Under the pieces are notes generated by a model that searched no databases, had not been told where the DNA came from, and saw only the letters and a list, made by a program, of their open reading frames with translations. From Schizochytrium sp. TIO01 (Eukaryota; Sar; Bigyra; Thraustochytrida; Thraustochytriidae): a stretch of DNA of 42,500 bases. The stretch is taken from the NCBI GenBank assembly GCA_004764695.1, contig SMSO01000015.1, forward strand, positions 1 through 42,500. The letters run 5' to 3'. Shown piece after piece: positions 1 to 9,756 of the stretch (position 1 is the stretch's first letter; each line of letters opens with the position of its first letter). The position numbers and the translations under genes were made by a program.

Positions 1-282
1 TTGATGATGTATAGATCTATAGGTATTTCGTATGCTACCAGAGCCTGTACCACGTGCTGAGCGTGAAGCGCCTGCGCCATCACCGCGGGAAGCCCTATCA
101 ATAATCACTCGCTCAGCCAGGCGGCGAAGTTCAGGTGAACGAAAATGCCTTGCAATGAGGTTGTGCAGACCTGCTTCTTGCTCTTCTTTGAGATTCTGCA
201 TAGCTTCGATGCGGCTCAAAGGCGATTCCGTTGAGGCTGCAAGAAGCTGGCCCTGTTGTGAACGTGATCTTCCCCGCATCAT
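1..282 (-). CDS. 5' part of unrecognised protein gene, cut by window start
   Basis: An open frame of 94 codons runs on the minus strand from an ATG at 282 to the window edge without a stop. A second in-frame Met follows at once (279). The protein starts MMRGRSRSQQGQ. Its middle, about residues 24-63, looks helical and charged (for example ELRRLAERVI), followed by a Gly/Ser/Ala/Arg-rich stretch that is probably disordered. I recognise no domain. The overlapping plus-strand frame (32-301) is less protein-like. The 3' end lies outside the window, so family and length cannot be judged. Confidence 0.45.
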   Translation of the reverse strand, partial: MMRGRSRSQQGQLLAASTESPLSRIEAMQNLKEEQEAGLHNLIARHFRSPELRRLAERVIIDRASRGDGAGASRSARGTGSGSIRNTYRSIHHQ

Positions 283-689
283 GAAAGAGATCCCAGGTTG
301 ACCTAACTTAAATTATCAATTCTTGTTGTTTCCTTGATCTCTTCTTATTTTTCTACTGCTTTCCTTCTTGTTGTCGTTGATAGTTGTTTAGAAATGTTCT
401 ATGTCTCGAGATGGTCCAATATGCAGCGAGGAAGAGAGTGTTACCAGCAGACACGGAAAACCACAACCGAAAATACCTATATAAATCACACGGCCTCCAC
501 GCTGCCTAACTTGGAAATTTTCACGGAAATAAACTCGTCAGTTTCACGAAGCTCCGGCCCTAACTTCGCAGGGCACGGAAAGTTATCGACGTGAAAATTG
601 GAACTGCACAGAAATGATGAAGGAAGGAACACTATAGAAATAAGAAAGAAATAAAAGAAGGAAAGAAATAGAGAAACGAGGAATAATTC
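283..689. other. Intergenic, TATA-like site and one hairpin
   Basis: No convincing coding region. A TATA-like TATATAAAT lies at 478-486 (+ strand). At about 541-600 there is a nested hairpin: TTTCACG pairs with CGTGAAA, and inside it CCGGCCCT pairs with AGGGCACGG with one bulged A. These may belong to the same transcript as the structured block that follows. Confidence 0.4.
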
Positions 690-1069
690 TGCGCGATCTT
701 GGTGATGCCAAGAACCCGGCCTCCAAGCGGGCTACGAAGCTGCTCGAGCACAGCGAACGCCCGTAATCGGCCAGTGGAAGCTCCTCCGAGGACCCGGCAG
801 CTCGCAAGGGGTCTAACGGGGGCAGCGGAGGAGGCTTGAGAACAGAAATGTAATGGGAATGTAATGGGTAATTAACCCCAGTGATTCTGGCCCCGTGCAC
901 GCGGCCCGCACACAAGCGAGGGCCTGCCCGGAGGTCGCCGCCCCCCGCGGCGGCCACCACGCCAGTCGAGCTTCTCGCCCGACGGCGTCGAGGAGTGGAC
1001 TCTTGTCGAGTCCACTGTGACGATACTAGTATGGAGAGGGCGAGAGTCGTCCGCCTGGTAGGCCGTTTT
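690..1069 (+). ncRNA. Candidate structured RNA, GC-rich hairpin cluster
   Basis: The block is much richer in G+C than its flanks and dense in self-complementary segments. Examples: CTTGG/CCAAG around TGATG; GCGGGC/GCCCGT enclosing GCTG/CAGC; CCTCCG/CGGAGG enclosing GACCC/GGGTC; GGCCC/GGGCC; TCTCGCCC/GGGCGAGA enclosing AGTGGACTC/GAGTCCACT (loop TTGTC). On the plus strand it ends with TTTTT at about 1065-1069, which would suit RNA polymerase III termination. I looked for tRNA, U1-U6, SRP and RNase P/MRP motifs and recognised none with confidence, so strand, ends and identity are inferred. A 182-residue frame on the opposite strand (583-1131) is Arg-rich and unlike a protein. Confidence 0.35.
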
Positions 1070-2874
1070 TGCTCCCACGGCAAATTATCCATTTTCCTGT
1101 GGACATTTACCCACGTTTCATGCGATTCCATATTTGCGCTTTGCGCCCTCTGTTGCTGCGCTTAAAAGTAATCTTTGACGCTGATATTTTCACAAGCTGT
1201 AGATAGCGATGATTTGAAGATAGTTGTCAAGCTTTGAGGCTCAAAATAGTTTTGGTTATAGCATGGGAGTAGATTTGGTAAATTTGGGGATCCGATTCCA
1301 GCAGTCTTACGGGGAAGATAGGCACTGTCATGTGAAGAGTAGGAGTAGGAACCACTGATATGTCGCATGGTTTTGGGATGGAGAAGCCCGTGCCGCGTGA
1401 ACATAGACAGGTGAGGCCAATGTGATTTGGAGAGATGGCTGTGGTCTTCGTGGGCTGGCTTTCCAGCTTTTTCGAGTTGGTTTGATTCTGGGTTCTGAGG
1501 TTTTCTTCCCAATTAAAAACACAGACACGAGTACAATTGCACCGCTGTCACTACTCGTTAGAGGTCTGGGGAGTGAAGGAGGCACCGGCCAGCGTACTGA
1601 CGCTGCGTCGCAAACCAGGGACTCAGACTGTGCCTCTGTTTTTGCAATGCCAGCCAGATTTCCGTGGTGGTGGTTGTGCGAGAAATGTCCCATATGATGT
1701 GCGAGGTACCGATCTGGGGACAAAAAGCGCCAAAGGGCTGGCTCCCGAACATTCTGAACAAGTTAACTACTTCAAAAAAAAGGAAAGAGACTGGCTGTGG
1801 TTGCTCAAGAGGATCATGAGCAGCAATAGAATCAGTGTTGTTCTGTTTCATGTCTGTTTCACATTTCGTTTATTATAGATTAAACTCTAAAATGCCAAGT
1901 GCAGGAGTGGCGTTCATGATATTAAACCATGGCAAAATTAGTCTTAAGAGGAAGGCATGTTTTGCTAGCGTTCTGATTCCAATCTGATTTTACTACTAGC
2001 ATGCGAGATTATATTTTAAATTAAAAAAACCAAAAAACCCAAGAAACAATAATAATAAGTAAACAACATGTATTGAATAATTATACCCAAAGGTTTGTTT
2101 GCTTTCTTATTCTGCTGATTGATCCTTAAGCTTCCCATACTGATAGTTTTTATAGTAGGTCACCTGCGACCTTCATATATTATCATCAAAGTCCTGAGGC
2201 TTTCCATCTGTAACAGTAGGCTGACGCAAGCCAATTCCCTATTTCCTCACTGCCCATAAGCAAATATCTATTACCAGCCAAGGAGCGAGTAGATGTTTTT
2301 CTCTCTCGAAACAAGACCTACGATGGTTGTTAGCCATCTCTGTTGCATCCTAATTTTTAGGTCTATAAATCCCTTCCTTCACATATGCCTTCCCCTCATT
2401 CATGCCTCACCAAGCTTATAGAATTGTTAAAAGGATCAACAACTCCGCACACCACGAGTATGTGATATATCCTTTGTATCCCAATTATATTCTTTCGTAG
2501 CAAGCCTATTATCTGCCATGCTCTGCAGGTATTCAATCCACTCGATCTTTTGTACACGGTTCTTGCATTACCTGTGTCAAGGTTGGTTCTGCGTGTGATC
2601 CATTTCTGTTCTGTGGCACCTTTTAAATACGATTTAAGTATCTAAATTTAGGTACTGTTTAGGTACCTTACTTTACGATAGCAAAAATGAGATAATGACG
2701 ATCAAAGCAATCAAAAACCTAGATTAAAACCTCGATTGCGTGTGGTGATCTGCGCTGCTGCAGACTTACCCTGGCGGGGCAGCAGCAGAATAATCACCAA
2801 ACGCTACGGATCGAGGTGGGCTCTGCCAGAGGATTGCGAGGCCGGCGCCACAGAAACTGCCTGGAAGAGTCGCG
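1070..2874. other. Intergenic / 5' flank of the NELF-C/D gene
   Basis: Several overlapping short frames at 1160-1880 on both strands show no recognisable domain. 1880-2700 is AT-rich with no gene visible. TAGGTAC-type motifs occur near 2650-2670. The last ~150 bases are GC-richer and probably hold the promoter and 5' UTR of the downstream gene. Confidence 0.4.
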
Positions 2875-5800
2875 ATGAGCGTCGAGGACGACACCTTGAG
2901 CGCCGCCAAGCCCGCTGCTGAGCCCGCTGCGGCTGCAGAAAATGCCTCCAGCGACGACAATAAACTATCAGGCGAGTTATCCTCACAGATTGTCGCCGCT
3001 ACAACAGCTCCTGAGCCGGCCTCTGCCGAGGTTTCTGCGAGTGCTTCGCAGGATACCGCTCAAAACGAAATGGAAGTCGAAAACGTCAAAACGCCAAACT
3101 CACCTAAAATCTTGAATAGCGACGATAGCAACGATGGTGCTGAAGTCAAGGAAAGTTCTGCTACAAAACCTGAGAGTAGCTCTCAAGGTACAGATATCCC
3201 AAAGGGTGAAACTGACTCGAAGAATCCTGAAACCTCGGAGGATGGCGATGTTAAGATCGAAGACACAGCTAGAGATGGAGATATCTCCAAATACGCCAAA
3301 GGTGACGCAGATAATGTTGCGAATGACGAAGATAATGTCAAAATGGAGGATGCTGAGATGGAGTCAAAAAGTACAAAGAAGGAGGATATCGGGCCGCTCG
3401 CGAAGGGTTGGGTACAGCTTGAGACGCCCGAAGGCGAAGCATATTACCATCACAAGGCGTCGGGCGCTATTCGATGGCAGAGGCCAACAGAGGATAAGAA
3501 CGATACATTGGCAAGTTCCAAGGAAGAGACCGCCCAAGATAAAGACTCCAAAAAAGATTTAGATGGCGACGACGTGGTCGACAACGCTGTAGGTGCCGAG
3601 AAAGATACTGCTGGGGACACCATTATGCAGAAGGCTGAAGGTGCTAATGATTTTCACTCTGAACAGTCTGTGGTGGCACCAAGTCCTCGGAAGCGTAAAG
3701 TCGGAGATGATGATGATGTGGAGGTGGCCATTGAGGACATGTCGAAGGAGCGTAGGGAATTGCAAGCGCGGTTGTCTGCAAAAGATGCTATACTGGACCC
3801 TCGTGTAAAGGGCTGGATGGCAGAGTGGCTGCGACGCGACGGGGAGGACCTCAAACGACGCAAGAAACGAGAGCGAAGAGATGTGGATCTCCTTGTAGAG
3901 ATGCTTGCATCAGGGTACGACGGCTACGCGGAGTACACAGCACTCGTGGTGCGCTGGCTTGGCCTCTTGGAGCAGAGGTCTGCTGATGGCACTGAAAATG
4001 GCGATGGTACTGGGGCATTGGCGGCAGCTGCATCCACATCAACAATGGCAGGAGGCGCAGCAGTCGGACACACTAGTGCAGGCAAAAACAGCCATAATGG
4101 CGGCATTAGCAACGAAAGACAGCTACAACCACCACAACAACAAGAAGCATCAGTTATGGGTGCTTTGGACCGCCAACTCTCTGGTACGATGCTGCTTGGG
4201 AAGGACGAGGGCGCTGCTGGAACATTACCACCGCCACCGCCGTCTGTAGTAGACTATTTGAGCAAGCTTGTTGACCAGCAATTTCAGAAGGATAAGCTAA
4301 TGGATATGATGGAAGAGGATCTGCCACCAGCATGGCTCAGAGGCATGCTGCACTCAACGGAGTGGCGCATGACGCTAATCCGTCTCGCTGACAAACACAA
4401 GACGGTTCCTTTACTGGACTTTGCTGTGCGCGCCATGTGCAAAGAGGGCCACCATAACGAGGTAGCTCAGGTCATGAACCCAGCTAACTATTTTGCCGTA
4501 TTCCGGCGCACCTTTACAGATTTATTGCGCGAGATCCTGGACTGTGAAGACGGCCGTGGAAACAGTCCTACAGAACTGAGTAAGCTTGAGGAGCGCTTCC
4601 GAGAGTTGGCGGGTCACTCACAGTTTACTTATTTGTTTGCTATGGAGGCTCTTGAGGCCCTTGAGGGCAGTGACGATGGCCTTGAGGGAGTGGTGGCCGC
4701 CACTGCAGCGAGCGAGGGCCCGACTTCCGACGCCGTGGCTTCTGTGCTGGCGTCGCTCCAACTCAAGTCTACGTTATTGCGAGCAAAGGTCCGAAGGTTG
4801 AGGCAGGGCTTGCTGAATGTTCCGCGCAAACAGGATGCAGTTGAGCAAGGCCGAGCTGAGGCTATCCAGTTATGCAAACCTATCAACCGACGCAATGTAG
4901 GAGGACTGAGCGCAAGTCCAGCCTGTGGTGGTTTCCCTGCACTGGCCAATTTACTACGAACATGCCTGAAAGATCGAATGTTTAAGCCGGAGGCCTTTAT
5001 GCGTCTTCGTGCCATTTATGACCCTGAACGAAACCACCAAGCTAGTTTGGTGCCTCTATGGCCCTTGCGCCGCTTGGAGGTTATTCTCCTCTTAGTGACC
5101 CAGCTTTTTGACCCTTTCAGGAGTATGGAAGCGTCTTGCATTGAAGATGGTGCATACATTACAGCTGTGGCCGCTGCTCGTGTACCTGGCAAAGGCCTAG
5201 AACGCGAAGTTTATGTCGCACTTGTGGATGCCATTAAGGTTTGTAAGGACAGCAAGACTATGTCGATGGAAGCATTACAGGTGGATTCGCAGAGTATTCA
5301 AATGCTGACCAGTCTGGTTGCAGACTTCCCAATTGTATCAAGCGGTGTGATTCGATTCGCACGCAACTGTATGATGTCATCAAATTTTCAAAAGGAGAAA
5401 TATTTTTTCACAGGTATGCGAGTGATGTTGCACCTCATTCGCTGCGCTGTGCGTGCACACCCTCTCCAGCGAATTATGGCATTCTTTGCAATTTGTCAAG
5501 CCTTGCCCATGAATCCTGCACACATATATCAATCTAAGCTTCTGGAAATCAAGAAGCTGATGGTGGATGAATTGATATTCCTTGTTGAGTCAGGCTTCAT
5601 TTTCCAGGTTCTTGAATTCGTTCGTAACCAAGCTTCGCTGGGACGCATGGACGCGCCGCTCGTTTGCCATTTTGTTGTTGAACTGGCCAAGACAGTTGGC
5701 AGCAATTTGTCACCCGAGTTCGCAAAAGCTGTTCTGCAGCTCGTTACACTTGACGCATGTGTACGTGCTGTACGTGCAGCACACAACCGTGAGCACCTTC

Positions 5801-6129
5801 GCCTCGTCAACGAATTGCGGACAAAGTGCCAAAACACGGTCACCTTGGCATCGACGATGCCTAGTTCTGCAGTGTCCTCATCGGTTATGCAATATGCAGC
5901 TACTTCATCACCCACCAACCCTGGGGCACCTTCGGGAGGTTCTGCTGGAGCTGTAGCAGGGGGCTCATCAGCGACAGCTGCGTCTGTCTCCAATGGCAAT
6001 GTTGCAAACCGTATGTCCTCTGTAACCTCGGCGGCCTCTGCTGCTGCAGCTGCTGCTGCGCGGGGAGGTGCTGGAAATCCTGCAAGGCGCCGGGAGAAAA
6101 TCAGCCTTGTTCCCTTTCGGCCCAAATAA
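2875..6129 (+). CDS. NELF-C/D (TH1) homologue with N-terminal WW domain
   Basis: Intronless, 1084 residues. Residues ~1-170 are acidic and disordered. A WW domain follows at ~175-205 (W179, Y190-Y191, W201, P204). A basic PRKRKV segment is a likely nuclear signal. TH1 homology begins near 295 (DPRVKGWMAEWL; later YTALVVRWL, like the metazoan AVAQTVNLLAEWL). After a Gln/Ala/Gly-rich insertion (~375-445) it resumes with PPAWLRGMLHSTEWR and HSQFTYLFAMEAL, matching metazoan PAWLEQMIAHTTWR and HGEHTYLFAQAM. Homology runs to ~residue 1000 and ends in an Ala/Ser-rich tail. In animals NELF-C/D is a core subunit of the negative elongation factor that holds promoter-proximal RNA polymerase II with DSIF; human NELF-C/D is only ~590 residues. 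The WW domain is not part of the animal subunit and might bind proline-rich or phospho-Ser-Pro partners such as the Pol II tail (inference). Confidence 0.8.
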   Translation: MSVEDDTLSAAKPAAEPAAAAENASSDDNKLSGELSSQIVAATTAPEPASAEVSASASQDTAQNEMEVENVKTPNSPKILNSDDSNDGAEVKESSATKPESSSQGTDIPKGETDSKNPETSEDGDVKIEDTARDGDISKYAKGDADNVANDEDNVKMEDAEMESKSTKKEDIGPLAKGWVQLETPEGEAYYHHKASGAIRWQRPTEDKNDTLASSKEETAQDKDSKKDLDGDDVVDNAVGAEKDTAGDTIMQKAEGANDFHSEQSVVAPSPRKRKVGDDDDVEVAIEDMSKERRELQARLSAKDAILDPRVKGWMAEWLRRDGEDLKRRKKRERRDVDLLVEMLASGYDGYAEYTALVVRWLGLLEQRSADGTENGDGTGALAAAASTSTMAGGAAVGHTSAGKNSHNGGISNERQLQPPQQQEASVMGALDRQLSGTMLLGKDEGAAGTLPPPPPSVVDYLSKLVDQQFQKDKLMDMMEEDLPPAWLRGMLHSTEWRMTLIRLADKHKTVPLLDFAVRAMCKEGHHNEVAQVMNPANYFAVFRRTFTDLLREILDCEDGRGNSPTELSKLEERFRELAGHSQFTYLFAMEALEALEGSDDGLEGVVAATAASEGPTSDAVASVLASLQLKSTLLRAKVRRLRQGLLNVPRKQDAVEQGRAEAIQLCKPINRRNVGGLSASPACGGFPALANLLRTCLKDRMFKPEAFMRLRAIYDPERNHQASLVPLWPLRRLEVILLLVTQLFDPFRSMEASCIEDGAYITAVAAARVPGKGLEREVYVALVDAIKVCKDSKTMSMEALQVDSQSIQMLTSLVADFPIVSSGVIRFARNCMMSSNFQKEKYFFTGMRVMLHLIRCAVRAHPLQRIMAFFAICQALPMNPAHIYQSKLLEIKKLMVDELIFLVESGFIFQVLEFVRNQASLGRMDAPLVCHFVVELAKTVGSNLSPEFAKAVLQLVTLDACVRAVRAAHNREHLRLVNELRTKCQNTVTLASTMPSSAVSSSVMQYAATSSPTNPGAPSGGSAGAVAGGSSATAASVSNGNVANRMSSVTSAASAAAAAAARGGAGNPARRREKISLVPFRPK

Positions 6130-6878
6130 AATATGATCTTTGATGATCCCCCTCTTTTTTTAATACTCTCTTCCTTTCCATCTTCTATTTTGCCTCTTTC
6201 CATCATGTTCTTTTGATTTCTCTTTCCCGTGTGTTGCTGCTGTTTCTCCTGTTTCGCTGAAGAAGTCGCACTCAGAGGTGTTTGAAGGGTTCTAGGGACT
6301 TCTTCTGGAGTTTGCATAGTAAAATAGAGACTAACTCAAGCGAGTGTAAAGCTCAAATCTATTATTGCACGGAGGTACACGTGGAGCAATATAAGTATCG
6401 AGTGGTTCGTGCTGACCCCATCGGTCACCCACAAAGAGGTCTCTATGATGGCGCAGGATTAGCGAGTGCCAAGACTAGAAGTTCCTGCTAGGCAGGCAAC
6501 ACAACGTTTTATATTTTTTTTTGGACCTTGACTACACCAAAACGGTTTCTTATTTTAAAAAAGATCACAACAATATTTGTTTTGGGAATATAGGAATCTG
6601 TTAATAAACTCCACATGGCTTGGTGAGAAGACGCGACCAAGGCAATTCATGGTATTCTAATACGTTTGTATAATGTTGGGAAGAAGAACCAAAGGGTCTG
6701 AATGCTAAATTTCAGGTCCCTGATAAGAAGAAGTAGCGGTATTCTGAACGATAGGTCTTCATCCTTTGAGGCCCTTCCACATCAAGCAATAAGTTTGCTT
6801 CAATCACTGGTGCAGGATGCAGCGCAGAGCAAAGCTTGACTGGAGCCTGAGAGCAATCATATCGAAGATGATGCAAAC
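6130..6878. other. Intergenic between convergent genes
   Basis: The 3' ends of the NELF-C/D gene (+) and the ZZ/SEC-C gene (-) face each other here. The segment is T-rich after 6150 and holds only short frames without recognisable content. It presumably contains both 3' UTRs. Confidence 0.5.
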
Positions 6879-7509
6879 TTACTGGCCAGGCTTGTAGCAG
6901 CACTTCTTGAACTTCTTGCCAGAGCCACAAGTGCAGGGCTCGTTAGGCTTGACCTTCTTGACAGCCTGAACGGGGGCCTTGACCTCCTTCTTGGCACCAC
7001 CAAGGGGCACAAAGGAGGTGTCAGTCTCGGCGTGCTGGTAGAACTCGTGGTCCTCGGCCTTGGTGCTAACCTTGTTCACACGTGCCATGGAAGCATCCTG
7101 CTTGTGCTCACCCTCCTGGAACTTGCTGTAGCACTGCTCACAGAGGTCGTGGTTCGGGCAGTTCTTGCACTTGTAGCGGAAACCCTGGATGGGGCGGGCA
7201 GTGCACATATCGCACTGTTAAGAGAAGAATATGCAGCCATCATTGTTATGGCCATGTGTGGAAATGTCATCGAAGCAATATCATTGGAGCGTCAAAAAGG
7301 AGAGCATAATAAAAAAAATTCCGCGTTAGCCTCACTGTCGCAAATCTTAGATCCACTCATGTACTACTACGCAGCCAGGCACTCATAGCCCGGGCCACCT
7401 TACTTTGCAAGAGCCCGTGCTGGCTGCCATGTCTTTTTAAGTTCATTCACACCACGCCCGTACTGTCTCCACTCACCGTGATGCCGTTGTGGGTGCCGTA
7501 TTTATCCAT
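6879..7509 (-). CDS. Small zinc protein: ZZ finger plus SEC-C motif
   Basis: Two exons, 7509-7477 (ATG, 11 codons) and 7214-6879, joined across a 262-base GT-AG intron (donor GTGAGT, acceptor TTAACAG) in phase 0. The product is 122 residues. The join completes a ZZ-type zinc finger: exon 1 gives MDKYGTHNGIT and exon 2 opens with CDMC, then PIQGFRYKCKNC and HDLCEQCY. The C-terminus carries a SEC-C motif, PCTCGSGKKFKKCC, the short zinc site known from SecA and many otherwise unrelated proteins. ZZ fingers usually bind protein partners. A role as a small adaptor is inference; I know no named gene with this pairing. Without exon 1 the ZZ domain would lack its start, which supports the model. Confidence 0.8.
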
Positions 7510-8632
7510 GGTTACTATTGAAAAGTTCGAACGGTTCGAGAGCTTTCTTGGTCTACTCTACGAGGCAGAGTGCGATGGAAAAGACTCCTTGTGGTTTGTT
7601 TGCGGTTTGCTCGCCTCCGCCACTCGTAGGATTCGACTAGGCATTGGTAAAGGGATACTCTAGGGCTACCCTTGGTGATCTATTACCTACCTACCTACCT
7701 AATAGAATGCGCTCAGTAGTAGGTACCTATCAGAACTAGTGAATTCTCTGTGAAAGTTGGGAGCTTCAGAAGCCTCAAAAAAACATGTCTTGCGATAATT
7801 TTGTGCAAGAAGAGCTAGGTCTGGCTATAATGAAAGCAAACACCTTTCGAATATTTACATATTCAATGAAGAGAAGTAAGTGTGTAGCGGACTAAAGCGA
7901 AGCTTTCTGCGAATCCGGGCTGCAAACAAAACTAATGTTTCAGTTTTGATAAAAAGATTGAAGTACTATACGTACTGCGTATTCGATTGCATGTGGCTGA
8001 AGTGGGCTCTTCGAATTGTTTTATGTTTGATGCATGTGTTACTCTATAATTAATGGCATAGAATCCCTCAACGCATTCTGAAGGATAAATTCTCAAAGTG
8101 CAACTTTTAGATAGAATGTAGCATCGCTTAATTAATTCGCGTCCTAGCATGATGTCAAGTTGCGCTTGGAGTGCATTTTCTCAGCGAAAGGTCCTCATTC
8201 GATTTCTTCTCTATCAACGAGAATAGAGGAAGCAACCTTTGTTCCTCAGTTCAAAACGAAATTGAACTAGCTCTAAGTAATGTTAGTTTGCTGTGTTAGC
8301 CGTTACCCGATTCTCAAACGAAAACTAAAACGATATCTAATTCCCTCGCGTGAGAATTCTGTTTGCCATGGCAGTAAATTGATGGCCATCTCAACAGGGG
8401 ATCGATCCTCCTTGGTGCATAATTAGCTCGAAAACCTAATCTTGCTAGAGTTCTTGGAACGTTCTCTTCAATCTGTGTTACAATAAAACCGTTCTTCTCG
8501 TTATAATTGCTGTCTGTCAATGACCAAAAGACTTCAAAGCTCAGTCAGAAGTTGAAAGCAAGGGGCGGGTCGCGTCTTGCTTGATAACTTAGAGCCGCCT
8601 ACTCGCGTGGGTCGGCGACATCAGCGCCAGCC
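7510..8632. other. Intergenic between divergent genes
   Basis: This is the shared upstream region of the ZZ/SEC-C gene (-) and the APC15-like gene (+). It contains an (ACCT)n tract at 7684-7700 and a TAGGTACCTA motif near 7722. No coding region can be supported. Confidence 0.5.
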
Positions 8633-9237
8633 ATGTTTCCTTCCTTGTTGCCAGCGACAATTGAACCGGTATGGTGTCCGGTCCTCGGCATGGACGAAGA
8701 AGATGCGCTTGCACAGGTATGTTGAAACGCTGTAGTGAAAAAGTAAAGAATACAGAACATGATGATTCTTGAAGAAACGCAGCTCTATGACTATGGTAGT
8801 GGCAACTGCATGTGAAATTCAGAAACTGACTGAAAGTGGCTACATGTGGCGATTCGATTGGTTGCTGTATTCAATGCGTATATTGAATTCTGACAACCAT
8901 GATTTATCCTGAACTTCGGGCTCAATTGTTGTAGGAGGAGCAAGCATTTGAGCAAAAGCTTGCAGCAATTCGAGGTCAGCGCGGGCCTCGACCGATTGGC
9001 GTACAGAAGAAGAACCTGGGTGAGGACGAGGACGAGGACGATCATGAAATGGTTGAAGATGAAGAAGAGGAGGAGGAGGAGGAGGAAGAAGATGAGGCAG
9101 AGATGTCCGAAATGGCCCTTGAGGAGTCTGATATGTCAGAGGGGAGACTTGATGAAGAGGCATCTGGACTTGGCGGCATGTACGATGACGAGGATGATGA
9201 AGAGGAAGATGAAGATTATGACTCAGATGCCTGGTAA
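8633..9237 (+). CDS. APC15-like anaphase-promoting complex subunit
   Basis: Two exons, 8633-8716 and 8935-9237, joined in phase 0 across a 218-base GT-AG intron (GTATGT ... TTGTAG). They give 128 residues. The N-terminus MFPSLLPATIEPVW resembles the LFPSLFPRVTETLW start of animal APC15. A Glu/Gln-rich helix (EEQAFEQKLAAI) and a PIGV segment follow, matching the EEQ/QQ helix and PIGK of APC15. The rest is a long Asp/Glu tail, as in the family (human APC15 is ~120 residues). APC15 is a small subunit of the APC/C ubiquitin ligase that promotes turnover of the mitotic checkpoint complex. Similarity lies mainly in the first ~55 residues, since acidic tails are not diagnostic. Confidence 0.72.
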
Positions 9238-9756
9238 ATGCTTTCTCCTCCTTTACTTTGTAACCATATTAAAACAAACACTCCGAATTTATGCTTTGCT
9301 TGTTGTTTGTTGTTGCGAAACAATAGAGGAAAAATTATTATATCGTTTCATGAAAACTATCCATATCTAAAGTTTTCCTTAGGTAGGAGAGTATCACCTG
9401 GTGGTTTGAAATAATCCCGTTGAGCTGTGTAAACCTGGGCAAGTTTCTGTGCTTCTTTACACACAAAATAGCTGAAGTGTTAGACACCACCTTAAAACTA
9501 AAGCAAGCTACTATTGAAGAGAAGATATACTACCCTCTATGCATGAGAGCTTGTTTAAAGACGAAATAATTAAACATTAAAGACTGTACACTTTGACACC
9601 TAGCCGTGTGGTTTTGGGTATTTGAACACCGAAAGTATTAGATAAGATATCATCTCAAGCTTTGGTGTAATGCACAAAAGAAACGCTATCAATGACTGCT
9701 GCAGGATCTGCGCGGTGGGGAGCTTTGAAACCAAATATTATGTCTGAATAATTAAA
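9238..9756. other. Intergenic between convergent genes
   Basis: AT-rich spacer between the 3' ends of the APC15-like gene and the methyltransferase gene. No gene or RNA is recognised. Confidence 0.5.

Noticed and set aside
690-1069. Assignment as RNase P, SRP or telomerase RNA
   Set aside because: GGAAGCTCCTCCG resembles a segment near the human RNase P RNA 5' end, but the conserved CR-I and CR-V motifs were not found in order. CCCTAACTT upstream is too short for a telomerase template.
583-1131. 182-residue minus-strand frame
   Set aside because: Arg/Ser/Pro-rich with no domain, and it covers the hairpin-dense block. RNA structure explains the sequence better.
1328-1878. Overlapping frames of 90-131 residues on both strands
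   Set aside because: No domain, no start or splice signal that decides between them, and no similarity I recognise.
5529-6317. 262-residue minus-strand frame
   Set aside because: Antisense to the 3' part of the NELF-C/D gene; composition reflects the complementary strand and no domain is seen.
8948-9370. 140-residue plus-strand frame rich in Lys/Arg/Met
   Set aside because: It is the APC15-like exon read in another frame. The acidic frame continues the diagnostic N-terminus through a good splice junction.
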